64,000 nt of DNA from Afipia birgiae 34632 (GCF_000308295.2 NZ_HG326652.1:677420-741419), one strand, 5' to 3'. Positions 1 to 9,187 are shown, numbered from the stretch's first letter. Program-made: numbers and translations. Notes: generated from the sequence alone by a model not told the origin.

Positions 1-2
1 GG

Positions 3-143
3 AAAGAATACGGCGGGCTTGAGCTTGATCAGGCGAAGCGGATGAAGGAACTGGAGCGGGAGAACATCCGCCTCAAGCGTCTCGTTGCCGATCTGTCGCT
101 TGAGAAGCAGGTGCTCAAGGACGTAGCATCGGGAAACTTGTAG
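3..143 (+). CDS. IS3-family transposase OrfA, C-terminal part (5' partial)
   Basis: The frame is open from the window edge to TAG at 141-143. It encodes the leucine-zipper-like tail of OrfA (KEYGGLELDQAKRMKELERE, followed by a basic and leucine-rich stretch), which in this family mediates multimerisation of the helix-turn-helix subunit. The tail VLKDVASGNL directly before the stop is the usual OrfA end in IS407-like members. The DNA-binding half lies outside the window. It overlaps the OrfB frame by about 20 bases. Confidence 0.75.
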   Translation, partial: KEYGGLELDQAKRMKELERENIRLKRLVADLSLEKQVLKDVASGNL

Positions 144-1002
144 GCCCCGAGCGGCGCCGGCAGGCGGTTGAAGGCATTCGGGAGAAGTATGGCCTCTCGG
201 AACGCCACGCCTGCCGGATTGTCGGCCAGCCCCGCGGGACACAACGATACGCCACCATCGTCCGGGTTGATGAGGATGCACTGACAAGAGCGATTATCTC
301 TCTCGCATCCCAATACGGACGATACGGTTATCGCCGGATCACATCGCTGCTTGCCGACGCCGGCTGGCAGGTGGGCTGTGATCGGGTCCAGCGGATCTGG
401 CGCCGTGAGGGGCTGAAAGTACCCAGGAAACAGCGACCGCGCGGCCGGCTGTGGCTCAACGACGGATCCTGCATCCGTTTGAGGCCGCAGCATCGCAATC
501 ATGTGTGGAGCTACGACTTCGTCGAAGCGCAGACCCATGATGGGCGCAAGCTCCGGCTGATGACGTTGATCGACGAGTTCAGCCGCGAATGCTTGGCAAT
601 CAAGGTGGCCCGTCGCATCAACAGCTTCGGGTTATCGAGACGATGGCTGACGTGATGCTCACCAGAGGCGTGCCGGAGCACATTCGGTCCGACAACGGTG
701 CGGAGATGACGGCCAAGATCGTGCGCAGCTGGTTCGCAAAGCTCGGAGCAAAGACGCTCTACATCGAACCAGGCAGTCCCTGGGAGAACGGATACTGCGA
801 GTCCTTCAATGGCAAGCTGCGCGACGAGTGTCTCAACGGAGAAATCTTCTACAGCCTGAAGGAGGCCACCGTCGTCATCGAGCAATGGCGCAAGCACTTC
901 AACACGATCCGACCTCACTCATCGCTGAACTACCGACCGCCTGCACCGCAAACATCAACACTGGCAATCCTTAATCTGGATCGGAGCCCGGAGATGCAAT
1001 AG
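122..1002 (+). pseudogene. IS3-family transposase OrfB (rve integrase core), frameshifted
   Basis: This is the DDE catalytic subunit that cuts and joins DNA ends as the OrfAB fusion. The first part reads open in one frame from about 122 to the stop at 653-655: an HTH_21-like region, then the rve core with the first catalytic Asp in WSYDFVEA. The rest, with the second Asp in RSDNGAE and the Glu in [12 protein letters not shown], is in the +1-shifted frame and ends at 1002. The junction lies at INSFG/VIETMAD, about 628-632, where a single base appears missing. No start codon exists before 371 in the first frame, as expected for a frameshift-made product. All three catalytic residues survive, so the break is probably recent, or else a sequencing error. 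Confidence 0.85.
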
Positions 1003-1013
1003 TCTCTATCCCG

Positions 1014-1039
1014 CTGGTCCAAAATATCCGTCAGGTCAC
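1014..1039 (+). repeat. candidate right inverted repeat of the IS3 element
   Basis: CTGGTCCAAAATATCCGTCA lies shortly after the OrfB stop and resembles the ends of IS407-type elements, which carry a TGGTCC core. The outer boundary is inferred; without the left end the repeat cannot be paired. Confidence 0.4.
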
Positions 1040-1162
1040 TCGGGCGAACGTAGCTTCTGAGAGCCCAGCTCCAATCGGCAAGGTCGCCGGCGCAAGCGAT
1101 GGTCGTGTACTGAATCTCATCTCGACGCCTTCAGACGCAAAACAATGCCTCATGCTCGTCGA

Positions 1163-1185
1163 TTTAGAGTTTTAATAGTTCTAAA
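1163..1185. promoter_or_regulatory. inverted repeat TTTAGA-N11-TCTAAA, iron-box-like
   Basis: The half-sites TTTAGA (1163-1168) and TCTAAA (1180-1185) lie about 75 bases before the TonB-dependent receptor, in an AT-rich patch. Their sequence matches the half-sites of the alphaproteobacterial Irr/ICE iron-control motif, but the spacer is longer than I know for that motif. Assignment to Irr is an inference from sequence and from the downstream gene. Confidence 0.35.
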
Positions 1186-1260
1186 CAATTGTTTTTTTGG
1201 ATATGCTGTTGACCTCAAGCGCCAGCCCATGGTCTCAACCGCCTCCTATTGGGGGCCGTA

Positions 1261-3366
1261 ATGACACTTACATGGAATGGAATGAAATCAATCCGCTGTG
1301 CCAAAACGAGTATTGGCGGATTGCTCGGGAGCATCACTGCGGTTGCGCTGCTATCATCGACCTCGATATGCCTCGGACAGGCTGCCGGTGTTGCGTTGTC
1401 TGAGATCGACGTGCGAGGGAATTGGCTCGGCCTGTCCACCGAAGGTGATGTCCGCACTTATCCTGGCGCCCGAACCCTGGTGACAGCCGAAGAGATCAAG
1501 CAGTCGGGTGCGAAATCCGTCGAGGATGTTCTCCGTCGCGTGCCGGGCATCCAGATTTTCGACGAAACAGGCATCGGCATCCTGCCGAATATCGGGGTGC
1601 GCGGTCTTAATCCCCTGCGCAGCGAGCGGACGATGGTCCTCGTCGACGGCGTGCCGATTGCTCCCGGGCCCTACACTGGCACGGGGCTGTCCCTGTTCCC
1701 GGTCACACTCGAATCCATCGACCGGATCGATGTGGTGCGTGGCGGTGCCGCCGTCCATTTCGGCCCAAACAATATCGGCGGCGTGATCAACATCATCACC
1801 AAGCAGGTGCCGAACCGGACGACGGCAACGTTGAGCGAGAAGCTTTCGTTTGCGACGCGGAGTGGGAAACCGCTGACCGATACGTACATGAGCGTCGGCG
1901 GCCCCATCAACGACCAGGCCGGGCTGCAGCTTCAAGCCAATTTCATCGGCGGCTCGACTGATCGCCAGCATTCGAACAACGGCGTCATCAATGTGCTGGC
2001 CGACGGCTATGTGAATTTGTCGAACAACTCTCGCATACGAACTCAGCTACAGTACTACAGGCTCGATTCCGAATTGCCGGGTGCGCTGACGCCGCTAACG
2101 TATCAGCGCGATCCGACATTGTCGCAACGGCCGTATGATGGAGTCAAAGGTGACGCCGTTCGCGGTGCAGTTACCTATACCCAGGATTTCGGCGAGAACG
2201 CGCGCTTCATCTGGACCAATTTCGGCCACGCTCTCAATCGTGAATTCACCTTCGCCCAGCCGTTCGATCCGGCCGTGAAAACCACGTCGGTTTCGAACAG
2301 CCCGCGTTCCTTTCGTGTCGTGGGCAGCGAGCCGCAGTTCATCGTTGGCCATGAGACTCTCGGTATCTCTCAGAAGCTGACGGTTGGCGCTCGCTATGTC
2401 CGCGAAGACGTCGATTTCAGCGTCAACAACACCTCGCTGGCGACGCAAGTAACCATCCCGCAACGAGATTGGCGTTTTGGCACGAATGGCTATGCGGCCT
2501 ACGTCAGCAACACGTTCAACTTCTTCGATGAGAGGCTCAGCATCACGCCTGGGACGCGCTTTGAACTGGTGGAAACCAATTTCCAGGACAGCATCACCCA
2601 GTTCGCATCGGGCAACACCAGCAAGGAATGGCTGCCGGGGCTTGCGGTCGGCTATAAACTGACCGACGCAGTGTTCCTGTTCGCCAACACCAATCGCTCC
2701 CTGCGTCCGCCACAAGTTGCTCAAGTGACCCGAGGCGGCGCGGTCGGGGCGGAAATTGCCCGCGTCTACGAGGCGGGAACGCGCATTACGCCGATGAACG
2801 GTCTTGAGTTCACGGCAACAGCCTTTCGCTTCAACTATGAGGATCAGATCGAATTCGATCGCGCCAAACAACTCTACGTCAATCTCGGCCAAACCAAACA
2901 CGAAGGTCTCGAATTTGCTGGTCGCTGGAGTCCGCAGTTTCTGCCTGGCCTCGGATTCGGGGCCAGCTACACGAACGTTCATGCGACTCAGTTGACGGGT
3001 CTTTATAAGGGACGCCGCGTGCCGTTCTCGTCCGAACATCTTGTCAACCTGACCGCTGATTATCGCACTGGTCCCTGGATGCTCGCGACTGGCGTTTCCC
3101 GTCAGAGTGAAGCATTTTCCGACGCGGCGAACAGCCCGGTCGAGAGTAAGGATGGGGCGACAGGGCCGATACCTGCCTACTGGCTCTGGAATGCGAAAGT
3201 GTCGTATCAGATCGTTTCGACGCCGCAGCAGACCACCGAACTGAGTCTCGCTCTCAATAATATCCTGGACGCCAACTATTATTTCAGGGGCGTGGATACG
3301 AGTCCGATCGGGCGCGTGCCAGGCCCGGGGCGATCGGTCACCGTCGGCCTCCGGGCAACTTTCTGA
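1261..3366 (+). CDS. TonB-dependent outer-membrane receptor, FecA-like
   Basis: An outer-membrane gated channel that imports a ferric siderophore or similar chelate using TonB energy. Residues about 8-42 form a signal peptide. The plug domain spans about 65-185, with the typical VRGLNP, VLVDGVP and IDVVRGGAAVHFGP motifs of the FecA branch. The rest is a beta-barrel ending in an aromatic residue (GLRATF). Length (701 residues) is normal. ATG 1261 is preferred because GGGGG lies 5 bases upstream; a TTG at 1249 and an ATG at 1282 are alternatives. There is no N-terminal signalling domain of the kind that controls a sigma/anti-sigma pair, and none is encoded nearby. The PepSY gene follows on the same strand. 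The substrate is unknown. Confidence 0.9.
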   Translation: MTLTWNGMKSIRCAKTSIGGLLGSITAVALLSSTSICLGQAAGVALSEIDVRGNWLGLSTEGDVRTYPGARTLVTAEEIKQSGAKSVEDVLRRVPGIQIFDETGIGILPNIGVRGLNPLRSERTMVLVDGVPIAPGPYTGTGLSLFPVTLESIDRIDVVRGGAAVHFGPNNIGGVINIITKQVPNRTTATLSEKLSFATRSGKPLTDTYMSVGGPINDQAGLQLQANFIGGSTDRQHSNNGVINVLADGYVNLSNNSRIRTQLQYYRLDSELPGALTPLTYQRDPTLSQRPYDGVKGDAVRGAVTYTQDFGENARFIWTNFGHALNREFTFAQPFDPAVKTTSVSNSPRSFRVVGSEPQFIVGHETLGISQKLTVGARYVREDVDFSVNNTSLATQVTIPQRDWRFGTNGYAAYVSNTFNFFDERLSITPGTRFELVETNFQDSITQFASGNTSKEWLPGLAVGYKLTDAVFLFANTNRSLRPPQVAQVTRGGAVGAEIARVYEAGTRITPMNGLEFTATAFRFNYEDQIEFDRAKQLYVNLGQTKHEGLEFAGRWSPQFLPGLGFGASYTNVHATQLTGLYKGRRVPFSSEHLVNLTADYRTGPWMLATGVSRQSEAFSDAANSPVESKDGATGPIPAYWLWNAKVSYQIVSTPQQTTELSLALNNILDANYYFRGVDTSPIGRVPGPGRSVTVGLRATF

Positions 3367-3461
3367 ACCTCGCGCTGCGGTGAGTTTCGAGAACCTAACT
3401 GGTATGGCTGTCTTTGCACGCAATGGATCTTCGCGCCGGAGCGGTACAGGGATGGCTTGAG

Positions 3462-4664
3462 ATGTCCGTTCGGGCGCATCAGACAGACGTCAACACAATA
3501 CCGAGCGCCATCACCCGTCACGCGGCAGCGTGGCGGCGACGCACCCGGTTCGTATTGTTGAGGCTGCATCGGTGGCTCGGTCTGGGAATCGGTATCCTTC
3601 TGGTGCTGATTGGGCTGACCGGCAGTTTCAATGTCTTCTATCGGGAAATCGACGCAGCTTTGAATCCCGTGCTCTACAGCCCAGCCGGCCCTGAGCGGGA
3701 CGCGAGCATTGACGACGTGCTCAGTGCCGCGGCCGAGGCTGATTCAGCGCGCATCGCAGCAATTCTTGCTCCTGACCGGGTTTGGCCGGTCTGGGTTGTG
3801 ATGCACATTCACCGGGGCGAGGAGGGCAGCTATCCGGCGCGGTGGACCACCATGGTGGATCCGTCGAATGGGCGGGTACTCGGTCGGCGCGACTACACCA
3901 ACTCATTCGCCTTTACGATCTATCGTCTGCATTACACGCTTTTGCTCTACCCATGGTGGGGACGAGAACTGGTTGGGGTGATCGGGATAGGGCTTCTGTG
4001 CTCAGCGCTGTCGGGCCTATACCTCTGGTGGCCGCGAAACGGCCGATTCTGGCGCTCCGTTTCGTTGCGCAAGGGTGCCTCGCCGCGGCGACGCTTGATT
4101 GATCTTCACAATGCGGCGGGTTTCTGGGCGATGCCCGCGCTTATCGTCCTCGCCGTCACTGGCATCGGCACCGTCTTTCCCAATGTCGTGCGGCCGCTGG
4201 TTGGACTCGTCTCGACGGCCACACCGTACCCCGCACCGACTGTCACGGCGCCAGTTGGAGCACAACCTTTACCGGCCAGCCGCATTGTGGCAATTGCACG
4301 AGCGGCGCAGCCTGAGCGGGTCATCGCTGTCTTAAATCCCCCGGACGGGCTGCGTAATACTTGGCGTGTCCTGTTCCGTCCGCCACATGCGGATCCCGCG
4401 TTGCGCTCGCGCGGAGGGATCTGGCTTGATCCCTGGACGGGTACTTTGGTGCACGACCGCACGCCAGATTCGATGGCGATGGGCGATCGCTATATAACCG
4501 AACAGCTCTGGCTGCATAACGGAGCAACCTTCGGACTGTTCGGTCGTCTGATTATCTTCGCATCCGGACTTGTACCGCTTGCTTTGTTCGCGACCGGCTG
4601 GGCTGTATGGTCGGATAGGCGAAGCTGGTTTCGCCAGCGACCGATCAAGCACCTTTGGACTTGA
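3462..4664 (+). CDS. PepSY-associated transmembrane (PiuB-like) protein
   Basis: An inner-membrane protein of the PepSY_TM family, often encoded beside TonB receptors and implicated in reducing or releasing iron from imported siderophores. The first membrane helix follows LRLHRWLGLGIG, and further helices lie near residues 150-185, 215-240 and at the C-terminus. The family-typical LHRWLG and histidines in YRLHYTLLLYPWWG are present. ATG 3462 has AGGGATGG shortly upstream; TTG 3414 and ATG 3423 are in-frame alternatives. It starts 95 bases after the receptor gene, which supports co-expression. The role in iron release is inferred from family and neighbour. Confidence 0.85.
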   Translation: MSVRAHQTDVNTIPSAITRHAAAWRRRTRFVLLRLHRWLGLGIGILLVLIGLTGSFNVFYREIDAALNPVLYSPAGPERDASIDDVLSAAAEADSARIAAILAPDRVWPVWVVMHIHRGEEGSYPARWTTMVDPSNGRVLGRRDYTNSFAFTIYRLHYTLLLYPWWGRELVGVIGIGLLCSALSGLYLWWPRNGRFWRSVSLRKGASPRRRLIDLHNAAGFWAMPALIVLAVTGIGTVFPNVVRPLVGLVSTATPYPAPTVTAPVGAQPLPASRIVAIARAAQPERVIAVLNPPDGLRNTWRVLFRPPHADPALRSRGGIWLDPWTGTLVHDRTPDSMAMGDRYITEQLWLHNGATFGLFGRLIIFASGLVPLALFATGWAVWSDRRSWFRQRPIKHLWT

Positions 4665-4713
4665 TGCCTTTGCGAAATCCTTGATGACGCCAGCCGTCGA
4701 GACACTACGGAAG

Positions 4714-4845
4714 CTAGTCGCAGACCCGCATTCGCGGGCGACGCCAACGCCCCTGCCAGTCGTCCCAGTAAGCTTCACCATAGGACCAGTAGCAACGCCG
4801 GACGTAGACTGGATCTGGCTCAACATAGACCGGAGCCGCGCCTTC
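4714..4845 (-). pseudogene. C-terminal remnant of a small Tyr/Trp-rich secreted protein
   Basis: The minus-strand frame encodes VYVEPDPVYVRRCYWSYGEA and ends RPRMRVCD before the stop. This composition and ending resemble small exported proteins of Bradyrhizobium relatives with a paired-Cys aromatic tail. The frame continues upstream to about 5052, but that part has no signal peptide and does not look like protein, so I take this as a truncated remnant. It could also be an intact but divergent small gene. Confidence 0.35.
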
Positions 4846-5191
4846 GCGGGCCGTGCGGTGCTCGCGACGAATTCTTGCTTGCTGCCACCGCTCAAAACCT
4901 GAGAAAATTGGCCAAGCTGATCCCGGCACGGGCTTCACCTCTGGCCACATAGGAGAGCCGGACCTCCACATCCGTTGGCTCGTCAGCTCAACTTCCGTTC
5001 GCAGTCCGACTTCTTCAACACAATCGGCGCGAAGCGGACATGGTAGTGGCACTGGGAAGACCAGCTATCCTCTAGCGAGCTTCTGCGACATGGGCGGGTT
5101 GCGACAGCGAAGACGCCGCTGAAGCGTCGGCGCAATTCTGACAGGGGGATTTCAGGGGCTTTATCTTTGGGCTTGTCCTTTAAAGAATACA

Positions 5192-5227
5192 TTCCTGCTG
5201 ACTGTATCTGAATTACAATAGCAGGAA
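5192..5227. other. 8-bp inverted repeat in the leader of the outer-membrane protein gene
   Basis: TTCCTGCT (5192-5199) and AGCAGGAA (5220-5227) are perfect complements separated by 20 bases, about 70 bases before the start at 5295. The arrangement could be an mRNA stem or an operator. No T-run follows, so a terminator is unlikely. Confidence 0.35.
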
Positions 5228-5294
5228 CTGATTCGATCAGTTTAGATAGCGGATTGGTCTGCCGCGAGTGGTCGGCGCACAAGGGTACATCGGA

Positions 5295-6104
5295 ATGAAA
5301 GCAGAGTTTCTGGCGGGCGCGTCGGTTGCGGCGCTGACGGTCGCCACGCCGGCGTTTGCAGCTCCGGTCTATCAGGCATCGCCAGTCGTTCAGATCTACA
5401 ACTGGACCGGCTTTTATGCCGGCGCCAATGTCGGCGCGAGCTGGGGACATGCCCCTAGCAATTTCAACGATCCCGGCCTGGCCGCTGGTTTTGGCTTTGG
5501 CCCCGGAGGTGCCCTGCCGTCATCGTTTCCGGTGCCCCTGAAGCCGAATGGTTTCGTGGGCGGCGGTCAATTCGGCCATAATTGGCAGGTCGGAAACCGA
5601 TGGGTCCTTGGTTTAGAGGCTGACTTGCAGGGGACTACCGAGCGGGACAGGTCCGCTTTCGGGACCACCTACGTTTGTGATTTCGAAGGGGCCACGTGCA
5701 ACCTCGGGCAGTCGCGTGACGCGAAAATTCACTGGTTCGGTACGGTTCGCGGGCGGGTTGGCTGGCTGGTGGTGCCAACAGCATGGCTGTACGGAACGGG
5801 CGGATTGGCATATGGCAAAGTCAGTTCGTTCGGCACCGTCGTCGATGACATCAACAACACCGGTGCGTCGTTCCGCTATGGCGGCTCGCAAGTCAAGATT
5901 GGCTACGCCGTGGGTGCCGGACTGGAGGGGGCTTTCCTCGACTCCCGGAACTGGACCTGGAAGATGGAGTATCTCTTCGTTGACCTCGGCTCCCTGAGCG
6001 GTTCGGGGAGAGAGCCGATCAGCGGCAGCTTCTATAGTTGGGATACACGATTTACCGATCATGTCCTGCGTTTCGGCGTCAACTACAGGTTCAGGCAACC
6101 CTAG
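5295..6104 (+). CDS. outer-membrane beta-barrel protein, Omp25/Omp31-like
   Basis: A small outer-membrane protein of 269 residues. A clean signal peptide (about residues 1-22, ending TPAFA) is followed by YNWTGFYAGANVG, the signature at the start of Omp25/31 and RopB-type barrels in Rhizobiales. Further strands are visible as alternating aromatic/glycine segments, and the barrel closes with DHVLRFGVNYRF. ATG 5295 is preferred over GTG 5268 because the signal peptide begins there. The function is probably structural or porin-like. The stop codon runs straight into a repeat element. Confidence 0.88.
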   Translation: MKAEFLAGASVAALTVATPAFAAPVYQASPVVQIYNWTGFYAGANVGASWGHAPSNFNDPGLAAGFGFGPGGALPSSFPVPLKPNGFVGGGQFGHNWQVGNRWVLGLEADLQGTTERDRSAFGTTYVCDFEGATCNLGQSRDAKIHWFGTVRGRVGWLVVPTAWLYGTGGLAYGKVSSFGTVVDDINNTGASFRYGGSQVKIGYAVGAGLEGAFLDSRNWTWKMEYLFVDLGSLSGSGREPISGSFYSWDTRFTDHVLRFGVNYRFRQP

Positions 6105-6201
6105 AGCGGGATGACTCTTTTTCGAATCGTCATCCCGCTCCATCTTTTTGTTTGCGCATGATCTTTTTTGGAAAACCTGTATCCACTTTTCCGGATCATG
6201 C
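6104..6201. repeat. composite intergenic repeat: 12-bp hairpin plus GCATGATC-type element
   Basis: The first part is a perfect inverted repeat GAGCGGGATGAC (6104-6115) and GTCATCCCGCTC (6129-6140) that overlaps the stop codon of the porin gene. The second part (6156-6201) begins GCATGATC and ends GATCATGC, and its reverse complement reads GCATGATCCGGAAAAGTG. It matches the element at 42342-42382. Elements of this kind are common between genes in Bradyrhizobium relatives. The hairpin may also act as a transcript end. Confidence 0.75.
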
Positions 6202-6239
6202 TCGAGCGATTTGCGCGCGCAGCCGTACGGCGGCGCGGC

Positions 6240-7616
6240 TCAGGCGACCGAGCTCGAAAAGAAGAGGCGCTTTGGATTGCCCAACCAGTCAATTTGCTTG
6301 ACCGGCCGGATCTCGACGTTGAACGCCGGATCTGTGGCCTTGATGACGTAGCTTCGCAACTTTGCTTCTTCATCTGCGGTGATACTGTCCAGTCCGCCGA
6401 CCTCGACTGTGATTGTTTCTACCGCGTCTTGCCTGACACGGAATTCCTTGAAATCAACGATGTCCAGAAGCGTGCGGGTCGAGAGGTAAAACGGCAGCAG
6501 CTTGCCGCCGGGGTGGCGAAGAAAATGCTTTCCTCGCCCGAAGATGCGGGAAATCGTCGGTCCATCATGACCACAGGCGCATTGCGACTCCAACCGGCCG
6601 AAGTCGCCGACGTCATACCGAATGATTGGCGTCGCATACGAATGCAGATGGGTGACCAGCAGGCGCCCCAGCGCCTCGCCGTTGAAGGAGACCGTCGTCT
6701 CGTCGTCTTGCTCCACGATGACGTTGGTGTGGGCGACGTGAAAATATCCCTGATACCGTGAGCACTCGAAGGCGATTGGCCCGACTTCGCCCGCCGAATA
6801 ATTCGATAGCGACCGCACTCCGATGCCCGCAAGCGAATCGACGATTTTTGGATCGCGAAAGTCGTTGAGGTGAAGCCAGAGCTTGAAGCCGAGCTTCTTG
6901 ATGAGTTCAGTGCCGCCATGTTCGAGCAGGATGTCGATAAACCTGTTTGCGCAGACGAGAATTCCGAACGGAGCCTTCAGCAATTCGTCGATCAGCGCCT
7001 GATCGTCGTATTGGTGGATGATCTTCTTCGCTGTGCCGGTCCGGAAGACCTTGCTCAGGGGACCTGCCCAGGAATCGGACGACTCCACCGCAAGGGATTT
7101 CTGCTCCAGCTTGGCAAGACTGATTGCTGGAATGATCTGCACCCGGTCTTCCCCGAGCGGCAGGTCGTTGATGAAGTATTGAGCGAGGCCGCGGATCACG
7201 TTGTAGTAGCCATTCTCCGGGCAGACATAGACCTTCACAGGTGCGCCGGTCGATCCGGTGGACGCGTAGCTGGAAACCGGCGCGTTGCTTTCCTTTGCCA
7301 TCAGCGAGCCTTCGAGGGCCGTCTGCGTGGCGATGTCCTGGCGGCTCTGTACGGGCACATATTTCATGGCCTCGTGATTGATCATCCGTGACGGCAGTCG
7401 CTTGCGCCAGAACGCCGAACGCGACTGTGCGTGTCGGAGCAGAAATGTCAGCCGCCGGTTTTGCCAGTTCTCCCGCGCCTCGCGCTCGCCGTTCTCGATG
7501 AGATTGATCGCCGTAATGTTGGCGAGGTCGCTATGGGCCGCCTGATCCAAGAACGCGAAGGGACTGTCGCTGTAGGCGTTTGCGTTCAGCGGTCTCGTTG
7601 TAAGGTCGAAAAACAT
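6240..7616 (-). CDS. phenylacetate-CoA ligase/CapK-like adenylate-forming enzyme
   Basis: A member of the AMP-forming acyl-CoA synthetase superfamily, PaaK/CapK branch, which activates a carboxylic acid as an acyl-AMP. The glycine-rich ATP-binding motif STGSTGAPVK is near residue 120, and YDVGDFGRL plus the Cys pair in CACGHDG occur later, as in PaaK-like proteins. Length is 458 residues. ATG 7616 with AAGG upstream is preferred; the longer frame to 7790 would overlap the neighbouring gene by 73 bases. It follows the glycosyltransferase-like gene on the same strand with a gap of about 100 bases. The substrate is unknown, and phenylacetate catabolism is unlikely because no paa genes are present. 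Confidence 0.8.
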   Translation of the reverse strand: MFFDLTTRPLNANAYSDSPFAFLDQAAHSDLANITAINLIENGEREARENWQNRRLTFLLRHAQSRSAFWRKRLPSRMINHEAMKYVPVQSRQDIATQTALEGSLMAKESNAPVSSYASTGSTGAPVKVYVCPENGYYNVIRGLAQYFINDLPLGEDRVQIIPAISLAKLEQKSLAVESSDSWAGPLSKVFRTGTAKKIIHQYDDQALIDELLKAPFGILVCANRFIDILLEHGGTELIKKLGFKLWLHLNDFRDPKIVDSLAGIGVRSLSNYSAGEVGPIAFECSRYQGYFHVAHTNVIVEQDDETTVSFNGEALGRLLVTHLHSYATPIIRYDVGDFGRLESQCACGHDGPTISRIFGRGKHFLRHPGGKLLPFYLSTRTLLDIVDFKEFRVRQDAVETITVEVGGLDSITADEEAKLRSYVIKATDPAFNVEIRPVKQIDWLGNPKRLFFSSSVA

Positions 7617-7717
7617 TGCGGGGCCTTGCCGGCGAGATGTCGGGCCGTCGTTGGAAAGCCAGATGAGCGTGGCTACACCAGCGCGCTGGTGCAATAGATA
7701 GAGGTGCTCGAAACAAC

Positions 7718-8698
7718 CTACCCGTCTTCGGCTCTGTTGACGAAATGGTTCATCAGGTATTTCTCGAGATCCGGCTTTGATCGGGCCCAATGCCAGGCAC
7801 CATTAGAGCCGATCGCGATATCGGTGGGCTCGAAGTCGAAATCCACCAATCCCTGGTAGCGGCCTGCGTAGTTGCGGTTTTCAAGCTTGCCGTGCCAGAG
7901 ATGATAGAGGCGGCCGGGAACGTGGCTGATCCTGCCGTTAACCGCCTTATGAAAAGGGCGGGCCCATCTGAGATAATGCTCTTGCCGCGCCGGGGTTAGC
8001 TGGAACGCCTCGGTGATCCTGTCGAACTCTCCGTACATCGCACTGACCAGCGCACGCGTCCCGCCGCCGACCACCATCGCGTCGTACAGTCCATGACCCT
8101 GCAGAATTTCCCTCCGTGCGGCCCAGGCCAGTCCCCACGCGAATGAACGCCGGTTACGTCCCGGCGTCGGCAGGACTTCCGCTTTTGTCTCGGTGACCAT
8201 GCTTACGATCCCCTGCCCGGATGAAGGGGTATGGCGGTATTCGAAGTTCGTGTGGTGATCTTCCGGGTTGAGGTCGACCTGATGCGAAAGGAGCTGGACG
8301 ACGTTGAATTCGGAAAGTTGCTTCCCTGCCTCGTGCATCCAGTCGCGCCTTTCGAAAATCACATCGCAATCAACCCATGCGATGTGATTTTCGGCGGGCG
8401 GTACCGATTTCAGGGCGAGGTTGAGAAGCCTTTCTTTCTGCCAGAGCGCGGCACCGCCGGAGATTTGCACCAGAATATCCGCATCGCCTTCCTCGAGTTC
8501 AAACCGACCATCAAAGGAAAGTTCGACGGCGACGAGAGGAACACCGAGGTTGGCGCGGAAAATTCTGTAGTTTGGCAGGCGTCCCCTGAACCGTGCAGGA
8601 TTGAAGTAAGAGGTTATGGCCCACACTACACAGAACTCCTTTGCCGCATTCGTCGTCCACCGCTCTTTACCACCGGCCAGGCAGGGAGAATATTGCAT
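7718..8698 (-). CDS. glycosyltransferase-like protein
   Basis: A 326-residue soluble protein. AWVDCDVIF near residue 110 looks like the DxD-type metal/nucleotide-sugar motif. RLYHLWHG near residue 275 matches the histidine motif of galactosyltransferase-like families. The GT-A-like N-terminus VVWAITSYFNP suggests a nucleotide-binding start. ATG 8698 has no strong ribosome site, so the true start may lie slightly downstream. The adjacent CapK-like gene suggests both modify one surface glycan or small glycoconjugate, but no other polysaccharide genes are close. Donor and acceptor cannot be told from sequence. Confidence 0.65.
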   Translation of the reverse strand: MQYSPCLAGGKERWTTNAAKEFCVVWAITSYFNPARFRGRLPNYRIFRANLGVPLVAVELSFDGRFELEEGDADILVQISGGAALWQKERLLNLALKSVPPAENHIAWVDCDVIFERRDWMHEAGKQLSEFNVVQLLSHQVDLNPEDHHTNFEYRHTPSSGQGIVSMVTETKAEVLPTPGRNRRSFAWGLAWAARREILQGHGLYDAMVVGGGTRALVSAMYGEFDRITEAFQLTPARQEHYLRWARPFHKAVNGRISHVPGRLYHLWHGKLENRNYAGRYQGLVDFDFEPTDIAIGSNGAWHWARSKPDLEKYLMNHFVNRAEDG

Positions 8699-9187
8699 TC
8701 GCCGGGGCCGATCTTGAGTGGCCGACTCGGCTTTGTCCAGCCTGATGCGGCGGCTGGTTTGGCTTGCAAGCGCTTCTCCGCCTCGATTTGCGCGAGATGG
8801 TCAGCTCCTTTCGGCGAACAGTGCGAACTGAGGAGGATCGTCCCGCGCCGGTTCGATGACGAACTACGATTTCTGAATTCTGGCGCACAGCCGAAGTGGG
8901 AGGACGTGGACCAGAGCGGCCCCCGGGACTTCCGGTTTTGGCACTTCCCCGACATGCCGCGTTGGCAATTGCAAGTCCGCCTACGAAGCAAGAGCGGTCA
9001 TGCGCCTCGCAGAAGGCTTCCTCCGGCGCGAAGCAGACTTGGCATCCACTCAGATTGTCGGCCGGTTAGCACCCCTATGCGGTTGTTGCACAATCAACCG
9101 TCGTTCTCCATTGAAATTATAATGTTATTTCAATGACATATGAGTTCGCAGTTTTATTCTGAATGGCGCGCCAAATCCCACTCCCAG
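8699..9187. other. 489-base gene-free region
   Basis: No convincing coding frame is seen. Open frames here are Arg/Ser-rich and show no motif. A stretch around 8930-9010 (GACTTCCGGTTTTGGCACTT and the following CGACATGCCG) resembles sequence I associate with dispersed non-coding repeats of Bradyrhizobium relatives. AT-rich bases at 9105-9135 could hold a promoter, but no gene starts just after them. Confidence 0.5.

Larger units (their letters stand above)
1..1039 (+). mobile_element. IS3-family insertion sequence remnant (left end outside the window)
   Basis: The stretch holds the end of an OrfA, an OrfB in the -1 frame relative to it, and a candidate right terminal repeat. This is the standard IS3 layout in which OrfAB is made by -1 frameshifting. 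OrfB is broken by one missing base near 630, so the copy cannot make its own transposase. The left end is not in the window. The next genes run in the same direction, so the element may sit at the edge of a rearranged segment. Confidence 0.85.

Noticed and set aside
8626-8991. A 121-residue minus-strand frame between the glycosyltransferase and cyclase genes
   Set aside because: No ribosome site, no motif, and Arg/Ser-rich composition; likely non-coding repeat-derived sequence.
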